Origin: Paenibacillus fonticola DSM 21315
Lineage (GTDB): Bacteria > Bacillota > Bacilli > Paenibacillales > Paenibacillaceae
Direction: 5' to 3'
Assembly: GCF_000381905.1 (NCBI RefSeq)
Contig: NZ_KB907245.1
Coordinates: forward strand, 212,640 to 276,639
Length of the DNA stretch: 64,000 nucleotides
Part shown: positions 9,190-18,573 of the stretch, in pieces
Numbering within the stretch: position 1 is the stretch's first letter
How the letters are laid out: each line of letters starts with the position of its first letter
Notes under the pieces: model-generated
Told to the model about the DNA's origin: nothing
Database searches by the model: none
The model's input: only the letters and a program-made list of their open reading frames with translations
Translations under genes and position numbers: made by a program

Positions 9190-9523
9190 TTATCCCATCC
9201 CACCCAAACCCTCCCTTGTCGTAAGGGAGGGCCCCCGAGGGCCCGCTGCCCTCGGGACTCCCGCAAACTGGGGGAACGTTGGAGTTAGAGAGGCGCTCCT
9301 GCTCGCTGTTCCCTTCGGGAATGCGCTATGGAATTGTGCGTGGCACGCTTTTCCCCCTTCGGGTACGTCTTACTTTAGGCGCACCCGGGTTACCTGAAAA
9401 CACGCTGCGGGGGACTGCTGCTGTCGAGCACCCGAGGTAGTTCGTGCAACTGGGCCGCTTGCCGCCCTGACGGGCCCGCTCTACGGTGGCGCTCCTGCAT
9501 GGGAGCGGACTACTGCTAGGGGT
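9190..9523 (+). other. Hairpin-rich spacer after nrdA
   Basis: GC-rich non-coding sequence. A perfect 9-bp stem (CCCTCCCTT/AAGGGAGGG, 9209-9231) is followed at once by a second stem (CCCGAGGG...CCCTCGGG) and then small TTC-loop hairpins such as TTCCCTTCGGGAA. None has a T-run, so they look like mRNA-stabilising or processing structures rather than terminators. The end of this stretch resembles a partial copy of the 140-bp repeat that follows. Confidence 0.55.
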
Positions 9524-9943
9524 GGTTCGTTGTGGGGCTGCGTGCTGGGGGGCGCTGTCCCCTGCGGGGATTCGCTTAGGCTAGTGCGGGGCATGTGGGG
9601 AGAGCTTCGAAGAACTTTTGGCCATTGCTTCGATGGGCCCTGGAGTGGACTGCTGCTATGAGCGGTTCGTTGTGGGGCTACGTGCTGGGGGGCGCTGTCC
9701 CCTGCGGGGATTCGCTTAGGCTGGCTCGAGGCATGAGGGTAGAGCTTCGAAGAACTTTTGGCCATTGCTTCGATGGGCCCTGGAGTGGACTGCTGCTATC
9801 GGAGGCTCGTTGTGCGACTACGTGCTATGGGGCGCTGTCCCCTCCGGGGATTCGCTTGGGCTGGTGCGGGGCGTGTGGGGAGAGCTTCGTAGACCTTTGG
9901 GCGATTGCTGCGAGGAACTTAGGGGCTCAAATTAACTGCTACT
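9524..9943 (+). repeat. 140-bp tandem repeat, three copies, between nrdA and nrdB
   Basis: Three direct copies start at 9524, 9664 and 9804, exactly 140 bp apart. Each starts with GGTTCGTTG or GGCTCGTTG and contains a TCCCC-TGC-GGGGA hairpin (TCC loop in copy 3), an AGAGCTTCG segment and, in copies 1 and 2, GGGCCCTGGAGTGGACTGCTG. Copies 1 and 2 are near identical; copy 3 is more diverged. Because 140 is not a multiple of three, no reading frame is kept between copies, so the open frames crossing it (for example 9595-9945) are unlikely to be genes. It separates two genes that are normally adjacent. Confidence 0.9.
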
Positions 9944-9990
9944 AATGTGATTTTTTAAAATAACATCAAATCTTTGAGGAGATGAGATCA

Positions 9991-11022
9991 TTGCAACTGC
10001 AAACGATTTTTAATACGGAGGCACCGAACAAATCAACTCGTATCATTAACGGAGAGTCCTCAGGTATCCTGAATTGGAACGACATCCGCATGCCGCATAT
10101 GTACAAGCTGTACAAAGTACTGCTGCTGAACCACTGGATTGCGGACGAGATTCCAATGAGCAAGGATGCGCAGCAATTTCCGCTATTGGCTCCCGAGGAG
10201 CAGCGCACGTTCAAGATCAATATTTCGCTGCTGGCAGTACTGGATTCGATGCAGACGATGTTCGTTGGAGACGTAAAACGTTATTTCACGGATTCTTCGC
10301 TTGAAGCGATTTCCGCTATTATCGCTCAGCAGGAGGTCGTGCATAACCAGTCATACTCCTACGTGCTGTCCTCGATCGTATCGGAGCAGGAGCAAAAGGA
10401 GATTTTTGAATATTGGAAGCATGATCCCGTGCTGCTCGACCGGAACAAGTTCATTTCGGAAATTTACCAGAACTTCCGTAATGAACAGTCTCCTCAGACG
10501 TTCTTTGAAGCGCTCGTAGCGGATCTCATTCTCGAAGGGATTTTCTTCTACAGCACGTTCGCCTTCTTTTACAATCTGGCACGCGACCAGAAGATGATGG
10601 GTACGAGCCAGATGATTTCCTACATCCAGCGTGACGAGAATCAGCACTGCTACTTCTTTGCCGAGGTGTTCAAGCAGCTGCTGCTCGACTGCCCGGAGCT
10701 GAATACGAAGGAAAACATCGACTACGTATACCGCACGATCGACCGGGCGGTGGAGCTGGAGACCAACTGGGCGCACTATACGCTCAAGGAAGTCCGCGGC
10801 ATCGACTTGAACGAGTTGTCCGATTACATCAAATACATTGCCAACAAGCGCCTGGGCCTGATGGGACTGGAGAAAGCATACCAAGGCGTAGACGTGAACT
10901 GCATGCCATGGATCAAGCCGTTCTCGGACGAAGCGCTGAACGCGACGAAGACGGACTTCTTCGAAGCCAAATCCCGCAACTACGGCAAGGTCGGCGACGA
11001 CAACGGATTCGACGATTTGTAA
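9991..11022 (+). CDS. nrdB: Ribonucleoside-diphosphate reductase, beta (small) subunit
   Basis: Metal/tyrosyl-radical subunit that passes the radical to NrdA. The TTG at 9991 is preferred, giving MQLQTIFNTEAPN, because GAGGAG (9976-9981) then has nine-base spacing; the in-frame ATG at 9982 would sit one base from that site. About 343 aa. Metal ligands are visible in order: Asp in LLAVLDSMQ, Glu and His in QQEVVHNQSY, Glu in LILEGIF, and Glu and His in RDENQHC. The radical tyrosine fits SYSYVLSSI. It is separated from nrdA by about 800 bp of repeats but is co-directional. A strong terminator follows, closing the RNR block. Confidence 0.94.
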   Translation: MQLQTIFNTEAPNKSTRIINGESSGILNWNDIRMPHMYKLYKVLLLNHWIADEIPMSKDAQQFPLLAPEEQRTFKINISLLAVLDSMQTMFVGDVKRYFTDSSLEAISAIIAQQEVVHNQSYSYVLSSIVSEQEQKEIFEYWKHDPVLLDRNKFISEIYQNFRNEQSPQTFFEALVADLILEGIFFYSTFAFFYNLARDQKMMGTSQMISYIQRDENQHCYFFAEVFKQLLLDCPELNTKENIDYVYRTIDRAVELETNWAHYTLKEVRGIDLNELSDYIKYIANKRLGLMGLEKAYQGVDVNCMPWIKPFSDEALNATKTDFFEAKSRNYGKVGDDNGFDDL

Positions 11023-11030
11023 AATAGTAC

Positions 11031-11106
11031 AGCACCCCACGAATCATCATTGGCCACTTCCCATATAAGGAAGTTCCAATAGAGATTCACTGGGGTGCTT
11101 TTTTTG
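11031..11106 (+). terminator. Terminator after nrdB
   Basis: AGCACCCCA (11031-11039) pairs perfectly with TGGGGTGCT (11091-11099), followed by TTTTTTT. The intervening loop contains its own hairpin (ACTTCC/GGAAGT), giving a branched structure. Confidence 0.85.
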
Positions 11107-11151
11107 GCTGCCTGCAGTCGGATTCTTTCCAAACAGGCTAATTTAACCGAT

Positions 11152-11541
11152 TCAAGCCTCCTCGTTGCCCGTATTCCCGCGGTAGTGATGCCGATGCGGC
11201 GTGCTTCCGTCTACTGTCGTATATCCTTCGAAATAATGATAATGTCCGCCCCCAGGCAGCGGGATCGCCTGTCCTGTCGTCCCTCTAATCTTGTGAGTGT
11301 GGCCTGCATTAAAAGAAGTCACTGCACAGTAATTGTGTACGTGCTGAACCCCGCTTGGAGCCGGTTCCGTTCTGCCCGCATAATGGTGCTTATGTCCAAC
11401 ATCAAAGGATGTCTCCCCTGCAAAAGGGTGAACATGCACAGGTCTCCCATTCCAAGACGTAATATACAGCTTATGCGAGTGCTCAGAATCGGAACCATCC
11501 TCCCTATGGACAACAAAGCCAGTCACAGGTATCTCCAACAA
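11152..11541 (-). CDS. YmaF-like histidine-rich protein
   Basis: A 129-aa soluble protein rich in histidine and tyrosine, made of about four similar segments around HxH motifs: GHKHHYAGRT, QHVHNY, GHTHKIRGTT, GGHYHYFEG and HRHHYRG. This pattern, with phrases like VTSFNAGHTH, is that of Bacillus YmaF. The clustered histidines suggest metal binding, but the function of the family is not known to me. It is convergent with nrdB across a terminator; the opposite-strand open frame at 11095-11562 is a shadow lacking a ribosome binding site. Confidence 0.8.
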   Translation of the reverse strand: MLEIPVTGFVVHREDGSDSEHSHKLYITSWNGRPVHVHPFAGETSFDVGHKHHYAGRTEPAPSGVQHVHNYCAVTSFNAGHTHKIRGTTGQAIPLPGGGHYHYFEGYTTVDGSTPHRHHYRGNTGNEEA

Positions 11542-11950
11542 AAACTCCCCTTTTCATTGTGATACTGAATTGTATACCGGGGAGCAGCGGAGAGTTCGGT
11601 TGTTTGATATATTCATCCTCTATGAAGCGGCTGCTGCAGCAGCTATCCTTACCTGTTGACTCTTACGCTGCTTCATACTTTATAGTATCGGGGGTATCGC
11701 TTAAGAGGTGCTTAGGAGTTATCCATCAGAAAGGAACGGAATCACTTGCCAAGGAGTTAGCTGTATACAAGAACAGCTTCTGGGCTCCGGGGCAGCCACC
11801 TAGATACAGAGGATTTAGAATATCCATCGAAGTGATCAAGGAAGTGCGAGAAGTTAGAGGTTTTTACCGGAAATCAGAATTATATGTTTGGTGACGTCAT
11901 TGCGGGTTGTTTACTAAATAAATCATTAGCAGCAAACCTACATCTTCCTC
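11542..11950. other. Intergenic region without recognisable gene
   Basis: About 400 bp between the YmaF-like and methyltransferase genes. An open frame at 11559-11894 (+) begins with GTG, has no ribosome binding site and no recognisable protein features, so I do not call it. No repeat or clear structure seen. Confidence 0.5.
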
Positions 11951-11974
11951 AAAAAAGGGGCTAAAATAGCCCCT
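11951..11974 (-). terminator. Terminator of the methyltransferase gene
   Basis: On the minus strand AGGGGCTA-TTT-TAGCCCCT is followed by TTTTT. It lies 26 bp past the methyltransferase stop. Confidence 0.85.
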
Positions 11975-11999
11975 CCCATTTGAACAGTACCCGTGCTAG

Positions 12000-12761
12000 T
12001 TATATCGGTTTACGAGCCACGATAAAAAAACGGTGCTCCCGGCTCTCGACGCATCCGTCCTGCTCCAGCTTCTTCTGCAGCTCACACAGCTTCTCAAAGC
12101 ATCGATCCACAGAAAACCCGGCAAACTCCCACTCGATCACCTTCGCAAAATACACCAGCGCCCCGATATCCAAAAACCGGAGACGAGGGAAGCATTCATA
12201 CTGCTCCATGACCTTAAATCCAGCCCGCGTTAACTCATGAACCGCCTGCTTCAGGCCGAACCCGGTTTCCGTAGTCATCCCCGCCTCCCCAAGCAGCCAA
12301 CGGGACAGCTCCCGGTTGTTTAGCCCGCCTACCTGTTGGGTAATGAACCAGCCGCCCGGCTTCAAGACTCTATCCAGCTCCTGTACCGAATAGGCTTCAT
12401 GACGATTGATCACCAAGTCGAAGAACCCGTCTTCAAAAGGCAGGCTTGCATCATCGAACACCTGTCTGACCTCGATCCCCCAAGCAGGCAAGATAGCGAG
12501 GCAAAGCTCGTAATTCGGCGGATACGCCTCCGTCGCATACGTTCTTCCCCTTGGGGGATGGAGCGACCGCAGAAACTCCCCGCCTCCGGTTCCCATGTCC
12601 AGCATAACGCGGTCTTCATTGATATGAGCCAGCACCGCAGCTTTATAATCCCAGGGCAGCTCCTCTTCCGCTACTCGCCCAGCCAAAGACGAGAAATCCC
12701 ACCCCTGAAAGCTCTTTTCTTCGTCCTTTTTCCACGCTTCTCGTAATCTCTCCAGATTCAT
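12000..12761 (-). CDS. Class I SAM-dependent methyltransferase
   Basis: A 253-aa soluble enzyme. Motif I MLDMGTGGGEF (about residues 53-63) is the SAM-binding glycine loop; the acidic residue of motif II is in ATEAYPPN; FDLVINRHE matches motif IV, and LDRVLKPGGWFITQQVG matches the post-IV region of the Methyltransf_11 group. The substrate cannot be told from sequence. It has its own terminator and lies next to unrelated genes, so it is probably a single-gene unit. Complete, with no oddities. Confidence 0.88.
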   Translation of the reverse strand: MNLERLREAWKKDEEKSFQGWDFSSLAGRVAEEELPWDYKAAVLAHINEDRVMLDMGTGGGEFLRSLHPPRGRTYATEAYPPNYELCLAILPAWGIEVRQVFDDASLPFEDGFFDLVINRHEAYSVQELDRVLKPGGWFITQQVGGLNNRELSRWLLGEAGMTTETGFGLKQAVHELTRAGFKVMEQYECFPRLRFLDIGALVYFAKVIEWEFAGFSVDRCFEKLCELQKKLEQDGCVESREHRFFIVARKPI

Positions 12762-13053
12762 CTGACATTCCTCTCTTATGAATTTCGCTAAAAACAGAAT
12801 AAATCATCTATCTAGCCTAAACCGCAGAGAGGTGCAGCTGCCGGATAACAATAACAAGCCTATCAGCCCGGTACAAACGGTTATCCGCTACATTGCAGCT
12901 GCACCGGGCAGTTACCGTATTTCCTCACCATGCCTAAAATCATCGATTACTCACCCCATGAATTTTTTATGTATTAAATAGTTAACTGTCATAACTCAAA
13001 TCAGTATCTATACTCAGAATAACAAATTATACAAAAGATAGGAGTTACATGAA

Positions 13054-13560
13054 TTGAAAAAAACCATACTCATCAGATCCTTAGTAACGATCCTTTTCCT
13101 ATTGATGACCGTTTCCTTCTTCTACAGCCAATACCAGCTCCGTTATGGTCAAACAGTCTATACCTTCGATATAGAGACCGAGGATTTATACTTTAGAGAC
13201 ATCGAAATTGTTGCATTTTCTCCTTACGCTTTGTTTGTTTCGGGACCCTCCTTGGAAATCAACGGTGAAAATAAATCATTTGACGGGATAAGCTTCATGT
13301 TCTCTATCGGCGACACTATGATCCTATCGCGAAGCCAGGGGGGCGATCCCTTTACTACGCCAGGTGCAGCCAACGGCAAAGAGTACTCGCGTATCGGTAA
13401 CTTGCTTCAGGATATCCACGTTCATAAGCGGGATTCCCTGCAGGTGGAGATTCATTACACCGTAAACGGTGAACGCAAAGAGACTATGAGAGAAATTAAA
13501 TTAAGCGATGTAACAAGGCCTTTCAGCTACAATAAAAATAAGCTCGTATATTTACGATAA
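13054..13560 (+). CDS. Hypothetical membrane-anchored protein
   Basis: A 168-aa protein with a TTG start placed behind AGGAG (an ATG six bases upstream is out of frame and stops at once). Residues about 8-26 are a hydrophobic signal/anchor preceded by lysines. The rest looks beta-rich and extracytoplasmic (VYTFDIETEDLYFRDIEIV, VEIHYTVNGERKE). I do not recognise a family. The body is more AT-rich than the neighbouring enzyme genes, which may mean a recent arrival. Monocistronic, convergent with the ATPase gene that follows. Confidence 0.65.
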   Translation: MKKTILIRSLVTILFLLMTVSFFYSQYQLRYGQTVYTFDIETEDLYFRDIEIVAFSPYALFVSGPSLEINGENKSFDGISFMFSIGDTMILSRSQGGDPFTTPGAANGKEYSRIGNLLQDIHVHKRDSLQVEIHYTVNGERKETMREIKLSDVTRPFSYNKNKLVYLR

Positions 13561-13617
13561 TTTTTTGATCTGCCAAAGTATGCAATGCAAAAAAGTTGAA
13601 GGAGCCGCCGCAGTTTC

Positions 13618-14373
13618 TCACTCCAGCAGTTCCTTCAGCATACGTTCCCGTCCGTTCATGAACTCCTTCATGATGACGAAGTGATCCGTCTCCTCCAGCG
13701 TCGCCTCGCGAATCCCCTCCGGGGTTAGCTGGTAAATCACGCTGTCCGGGTAGGCCATGATGATCGGCGAATGCGTGGAAATAATCAGCTGCGAATACTC
13801 ACTGACGAGCTGATGAATCCGCGACAGCATCGCCATTTGACGGTACGGGGACAAGGCGGCCTCGGGCTCGTCCATAATATACAGGCCCCTTCCGCGAAAC
13901 CGATTCATGAACGCCGCAAAAAACGATTCGCCATGCGACATCATGTGTAACGGCTTGCCGCCGTAGGAATCCACTACAGAAGGCCCGCCTCCCTCCTCAT
14001 CCAGCCGCCCGATCTCCGTGGCCAGATTATAGTAGCTCTCCGCCCGGAAGAAGAAGCCGTCCCTCGGCTTGCGAACGCCCCTCACCAGACGAATATATTC
14101 ATGCAGCTCGGAATGCGTCTCGGCGGTCGAGAAGTTGAAATTCAGCGTCCCGCCCTCCGGGTTGAAGCCAAGAGCGACGGCGATCGCCTCCAGCAGCGTC
14201 GATTTGCCCATGCCGTTTTCGCCGACGATATAAGTAACTCTCGGGTGGAATTCAAGCCGCTCCAAGTCAGCAACCGCCGGCAGATGAAAAGGGTACTCCC
14301 GAAAAGACGGCACTTCCTCCCGCCGCAGCGCGATGCTGCGCAAGTAGGCATCCATTTTCGACAGACCGCTCAT
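13618..14373 (-). CDS. AAA-family (ABC/SMC-like) ATPase
   Basis: A 251-aa soluble ATPase. Walker A is VGENGMGKSTL (about residues 50-60), the signature-like region is SHGESFF, Walker B is LYIMDEPEAALSP, and the H-loop is IISTHSPIIMAYP. This order, with no membrane segment, is that of small ATPases of the predicted ATPase/OLD/RecF-like group (AAA_21/AAA_23). It lies 3 bp downstream of the ABC exporter pair on the same strand, so it is probably in their operon. Its role could be regulatory or protective for the exporter, but that is guesswork. Length and motifs indicate a complete gene. Confidence 0.82.
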   Translation of the reverse strand: MSGLSKMDAYLRSIALRREEVPSFREYPFHLPAVADLERLEFHPRVTYIVGENGMGKSTLLEAIAVALGFNPEGGTLNFNFSTAETHSELHEYIRLVRGVRKPRDGFFFRAESYYNLATEIGRLDEEGGGPSVVDSYGGKPLHMMSHGESFFAAFMNRFRGRGLYIMDEPEAALSPYRQMAMLSRIHQLVSEYSQLIISTHSPIIMAYPDSVIYQLTPEGIREATLEETDHFVIMKEFMNGRERMLKELLE

Positions 14374-14376
14374 AGG

Positions 14377-16215
14377 CTACCCGTCCTCTCCTTGCAAAGT
14401 CCCGTGATACAGCTCGCTGTAGAAGCCCTCCTGCCGCAGCAGTTCCTCATGGGAGCCCTGCTCGATTAGCCGGCCGTCCTTCAGCACGAGGATTGTATCG
14501 GCCTGACGGATCGTATTGAGCCGGTGCGCGATGACGAAGCTTGTTCTGCCCCTCATTAGGTGCTGCAGACCCTCCTGGATTTTGAGCTCCGTCACCGTGT
14601 CGATGCTGCTGGTCGCTTCGTCCAGCACGAGGATCGACGGATTGGCGAGGATCGCCCGCGCGATCGCCAGCAGCTGCCGCTGTCCCTGGCTGATGCCGCT
14701 GCCGTCCGCATCGAGCATTTTATCGTAGCCGTCCTGCAGACGCATAATGAAGGAATGCGCATTCGCCAGGCGCGACGCCTCCTCTACCTCCTCATCAGTT
14801 GCATCGAGCCGCCCAAAGCGGATATTTTCCCGGATCGAGCCCTTGAACAGGAAAGAATCCTGCAGCACGAACGCCATATGGGAACGCAGGCTCTCCCGCC
14901 GGATCGATGTAATATCCCGGCCATCGACCGTAATGACCCCTTTTGACGGATTATAGAAGCGGGACAGCAGTTGGATCAGCGTCGTTTTGCCAGCCCCCGT
15001 AGGGCCCACCAAGGCGATCATCTCCCCCGGCTTCGCCTCAAAGCTGATCCCCTCCAGCGTATCGCCGCCCTCATCATAGGAGAACGATACGTCCGAGAAC
15101 CGGACAGCGCCCTCCACCTGCTGTAGCGTGACCGCTGCTCCTTCGTCCCTTTCCTCAACCTCTTCGTCCATCACCTCGAACACCCGCTCCGCCCCGGCAA
15201 TCGCCGATAGCAGCGTGTTCCACTGGTTCGCCAAATCATTGAGCGGCCGGGTGAACTGCCGCGAATACTCCACAAAGACGATGATCACCCCGACAGTAAT
15301 CGCCCCACGGATCGCCAGAATGCCGCCAACCCCCGCGACCAGCGCAAAACCCAGGTTATTTAGCGCATTCATCAGCTTCGGAATGAAGCCCGAAATCGTC
15401 TGCGCCCAAAATCCCGATTGCCGGATCGCATCGTTGCGCTCCCGAAACTCGCGCATTACCCGCTCCTCTTGCGAGAAAGCTTTGATGATCCGCTGACCCG
15501 ACAGCGTCTCCTCGATATAACCGTTCAGCTCGCCCAGATTTTTCTGGCGCTCCTTATAGAGCGGGCCTGTCCGGCGCGTAATCCAGCGCATTCCGAGCAT
15601 CATCAGCGGCACGATCATAAACGTCAGCAGCGTCAGCAGCGGGCTGAGATACAGCATGACCGCCAGCGTCCCGATCAGCGTCAGCACACTGGAGAAAATC
15701 TGAATCGCCGAGCTGTTCAGCGTCGAGCTGACATTGTCGATATCGTTCGTCAACCGGCTCATAATCTCGCCCTGCTGCCTGGTTCCGAAGAACGGAATGG
15801 GCAGCCGGTGAAGCTGGCGGAACAGATCGATCCGCATGCGGTACACCGTCTCCTGGGCGATCTCGATCATCCAAATATTTTGCAGCCAGGAACTCAGTGA
15901 GAATCCGATATACACTGCCCCTAATCCTGTTAAAAATAACACCCACGGCGCTCCCCCGCCCCCTGCGAGGAAATCATCCACGGCAACGCCGATCAAATAC
16001 GGTCCCAGCAGCGCCAGCGCCGAGCTGGCCACCACCATCAGCAGGACGAGCGCCAGCTTCGCCTTACGCTGGGCCAGATACTGCCAAATGCGCCCAAGTG
16101 TCCCCGACCAGTTCTTTGCCTTGGCCTCTGGCTTGCGCCCCGCGGCGGAACCCGCGGTTTTAGCATCCAGCTTCGGATAAGGGTGCCGGAACGGTTCAAC
16201 GAAGGTTTTGAGCAT
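14377..16215 (-). CDS. ABC exporter half-transporter (subunit with catalytic Walker B)
   Basis: A 612-aa fused permease-ATPase: six membrane helices in residues about 50-350, then an ATPase domain. Walker A GPTGAGKTT is near residue 408, Walker B VLDEATSSID near 532 with the catalytic Glu, and the switch His in VIAHRL. The signature reads GISQGQRQ instead of LSGGQ. The partner gene (16196-18205) has the complementary defects, so the two form a heterodimeric exporter with one active and one degenerate ATP site, as known for BmrCD- and TM287/288-type pumps. The genes overlap by 20 bp. The substrate is probably a drug or lipid-like molecule; unknown. Confidence 0.93.
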   Translation of the reverse strand: MLKTFVEPFRHPYPKLDAKTAGSAAGRKPEAKAKNWSGTLGRIWQYLAQRKAKLALVLLMVVASSALALLGPYLIGVAVDDFLAGGGGAPWVLFLTGLGAVYIGFSLSSWLQNIWMIEIAQETVYRMRIDLFRQLHRLPIPFFGTRQQGEIMSRLTNDIDNVSSTLNSSAIQIFSSVLTLIGTLAVMLYLSPLLTLLTFMIVPLMMLGMRWITRRTGPLYKERQKNLGELNGYIEETLSGQRIIKAFSQEERVMREFRERNDAIRQSGFWAQTISGFIPKLMNALNNLGFALVAGVGGILAIRGAITVGVIIVFVEYSRQFTRPLNDLANQWNTLLSAIAGAERVFEVMDEEVEERDEGAAVTLQQVEGAVRFSDVSFSYDEGGDTLEGISFEAKPGEMIALVGPTGAGKTTLIQLLSRFYNPSKGVITVDGRDITSIRRESLRSHMAFVLQDSFLFKGSIRENIRFGRLDATDEEVEEASRLANAHSFIMRLQDGYDKMLDADGSGISQGQRQLLAIARAILANPSILVLDEATSSIDTVTELKIQEGLQHLMRGRTSFVIAHRLNTIRQADTILVLKDGRLIEQGSHEELLRQEGFYSELYHGTLQGEDG

Positions 16216-18205
16216 GCTGCGACACCTCCCCGTACTGAGATTCGTAAATCCGCCGATACAGCGGAGATTCCGCCATTAACTCCTCATGACTTCCCTTGGC
16301 GATAAGACGCCCTTCGTCGAGCAGCAGGATCAGATCGGCCGACGTGGTGGAGCTGATTTTTTGCGTTATGAGAAAAGTAGTGCAGGATAATTGCGTTAGC
16401 TCCTCCAGTAAAGCCGCCTCTGTCCTTACGTCCAGCGCGCTCGTGCTGTCGTCCAGAATGAGGATCGCCGGCCGGCGCACCAGCGCCCGGGCGATCGACA
16501 GCCGCTGCTTCTGTCCGCCGGACAAATTCACGCCGCGCTGCCCGAGCATCGTGTCGTATCCATGAGACAGCCGCTTGATCGTCTCGTGAATTTGCGCCTG
16601 CTTGGCCGCGTTCACGATTTGCTCCACGCTCGCATCTTCGCGGCCCCAGGCGATATTGTCCCGCACCGAGCCCGAGAACAGCATGACCTCCTGCGGGACA
16701 TAGCCGATCGCCCCGCGCAGCTGCTCCGGCTCCATCTGGCGGATATCGCGTCCGTCGATGCGGATCGTTCCGCCCGTCGCCTCATGCAGGCGGGGAATCA
16801 GTTGAACGAGCGAGGATTTGCCCGATCCGGTAGCCCCCATGATCGCGATCCGCTGCCGAGGCTTGGTCTCAAAAGAGATCTCCTGCAGCACCCGGATATC
16901 GCTGGCCGGGTAGCTGAAGCTTACCCTGTCAAACTGCACCTCGCCCTGGATCGAAAAGGAGGCCTGCTTGTTTGCTGGTGCCGCAGCGGCTGCAGTTGCT
17001 ACCTCGGCTGCAATTGGTGCCTCGGTTGCTGCAACTGGTGCCTCGGTTGCCGCAGTTGGTGCCGTAGCTGATGCAGCCGGAGCCTCGGTTGCCACAGTCG
17101 GGGACTCGGTTGCTGTTCCGTCCGCCCCTGCCCCGCCTACCTGTGCGCCGCTCCCTGCTCCATCAGCGCCTGCCTGCCGGGAGTTTCTCTGCCTCTCACG
17201 GACTGTACGGGCTCCCCGACCCTTGTCCACTAACACAGCTTCAGCACCCGCTGTTCCCTCGGCCTCTTCCGTGTTGAGCACCTCGACGACCCGTTGGCCG
17301 GAAGCCGCCGCCCGCGAATAAGAGCTGATGATCCACGACAGCGCGGACAGCGCCCCGATCGTGCGTAGCGAGTAGTTCAGTACCGCCACCACCTCGCCCG
17401 TTGTGGCCTGTCCCGTTGCGATATCCATGCGGCCAAACCACAGGATCGCGATAATTCCGCCGTTCATCATCAGCAGCATAAGCGGCATCGTCGTCTCGGT
17501 CAGCCGCAGGGCGGAAACGGTGCCCCGCATCAGGTCCTGGCTTCGCTGCTCAAACCGCTTCATTTCATGACCGACGCGAACGAACACGCGAATAAGCCGC
17601 ATGCCAGTCAGATTCTCCTGGATGACCCCGTTCACCGTATCCATCCGCTGCTGCACCGCGCGGAAGAGGATAGAAGCTTTTTTCATCATCCAAGCAATGA
17701 AAATCGCCAGTACTGGCGCCGTCACCGTCAGCAGCAGACCCAGCTTCACATTGACGATCAAAGCCATAATGACGCTCCCCGTCACAACAAGCGGGACGCG
17801 CGTCGCAAAACGCAGGCTCATGAACAGCATTTCCTGCAACTGTGTAATATCACCTGTCAGACGCGTAATGAGCGACGAGGTCGGAAACTTGCTGAATACC
17901 GCGTAAGAAAAAGACTGTACTCGCTCATACAGCTTATCGCGCAAATCATAGCCGAACCCCTGGCTGGCATGGGACGCAAAAAAAGAGCTGGCCAACCCGG
18001 CCGCAAAAGCAAGGAGCGCGCTCACAGCGAGCACGCCTCCCCATAACCATACGACGGACAGATCCTCCTTGGCGATCCCGTCATCAATAATGCGGGAAAT
18101 GAGCAAGGGCTGGATCAACTCGACGAACAGTTCGATCAACATCATACAGATTGCCGAAATGGCAGCAATCCGGTATTTTTTTATAAAGGATAAAATTGTA
18201 GCCAT
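16196..18205 (-). CDS. ABC exporter half-transporter (subunit with degenerate ATP site and long repetitive linker)
   Basis: A 669-aa fused permease-ATPase and first gene of the exporter operon. Six membrane helices occupy about residues 10-310 and the ATPase domain begins about 425. Walker A GATGSGKSS (about 458) and LSGGQKQ are intact, but Walker B is LILDDSTSALD (Asp replaces the catalytic Glu) and the switch His is Gln (FLITQK). These are the hallmarks of the regulatory half of a heterodimer. Between the membrane and ATPase domains lies an unusual about 100-residue linker with a charged part and then repeated Ala-Thr-Glu-Ala-Pro units, encoded by imperfect tandem repeats (16970-17120). Normal relatives are about 580-600 aa, so the linker is an insertion. 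Confidence 0.93.
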   Translation of the reverse strand: MATILSFIKKYRIAAISAICMMLIELFVELIQPLLISRIIDDGIAKEDLSVVWLWGGVLAVSALLAFAAGLASSFFASHASQGFGYDLRDKLYERVQSFSYAVFSKFPTSSLITRLTGDITQLQEMLFMSLRFATRVPLVVTGSVIMALIVNVKLGLLLTVTAPVLAIFIAWMMKKASILFRAVQQRMDTVNGVIQENLTGMRLIRVFVRVGHEMKRFEQRSQDLMRGTVSALRLTETTMPLMLLMMNGGIIAILWFGRMDIATGQATTGEVVAVLNYSLRTIGALSALSWIISSYSRAAASGQRVVEVLNTEEAEGTAGAEAVLVDKGRGARTVRERQRNSRQAGADGAGSGAQVGGAGADGTATESPTVATEAPAASATAPTAATEAPVAATEAPIAAEVATAAAAAPANKQASFSIQGEVQFDRVSFSYPASDIRVLQEISFETKPRQRIAIMGATGSGKSSLVQLIPRLHEATGGTIRIDGRDIRQMEPEQLRGAIGYVPQEVMLFSGSVRDNIAWGREDASVEQIVNAAKQAQIHETIKRLSHGYDTMLGQRGVNLSGGQKQRLSIARALVRRPAILILDDSTSALDVRTEAALLEELTQLSCTTFLITQKISSTTSADLILLLDEGRLIAKGSHEELMAESPLYRRIYESQYGEVSQHAQNLR

Positions 18206-18573
18206 ATGCTTACCTCCGGATGAGTTCCGCCTGACTTCGCACTCTAGCTCGTTGTTCTTGTTGCCGCAGCTTATTTGTGTGATCGTGTTTTGTGCTTGGT
18301 GCTTGGTGTTTTGTGCTTAGTGCTGGGTGTTTTGCGTCTTCTGCTTTAAGCTATGTGCTTTGTGCTTTTGTGTTTTCGTCGTTTGCTTTACATCTTGTGT
18401 TCTGTGTTTGACGACTTGAGCTTTTCATCTTGTGCATCTTGTGCTTTTTGTTTTACATTTTGTACCTTGAGCTTTGTACTTTTTGCTTTGCTTGATCAGT
18501 AGCTTGCGTCAGCAAATCAACAGTTTTTGTTAATCTCCGCCTTGTATCCCCGCCACTTTCCAAGCACCCCCTG
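18206..18573. repeat. Low-complexity T/G-rich spacer
   Basis: About 370 bp between two minus-strand transporter units, dominated by irregular repeats of TGTGCTTTG-like words (GTGCTTGGTGCTTGGTG, TGTGCTTTGTGCTTTTGTG) from about 18285 to 18510. No open frame with a ribosome binding site and no clear terminator. It must also hold the promoter of the exporter operon. Probably slipped-strand expansion. Confidence 0.65.

Noticed and set aside
9595-9945. Open frames across the 140-bp repeat
   Set aside because: The repeat period is not a multiple of three, so each copy would be read in a different frame; no ribosome binding site.
11559-11894. 111-codon open frame
   Set aside because: GTG start without a ribosome binding site and no recognisable features; probably chance.
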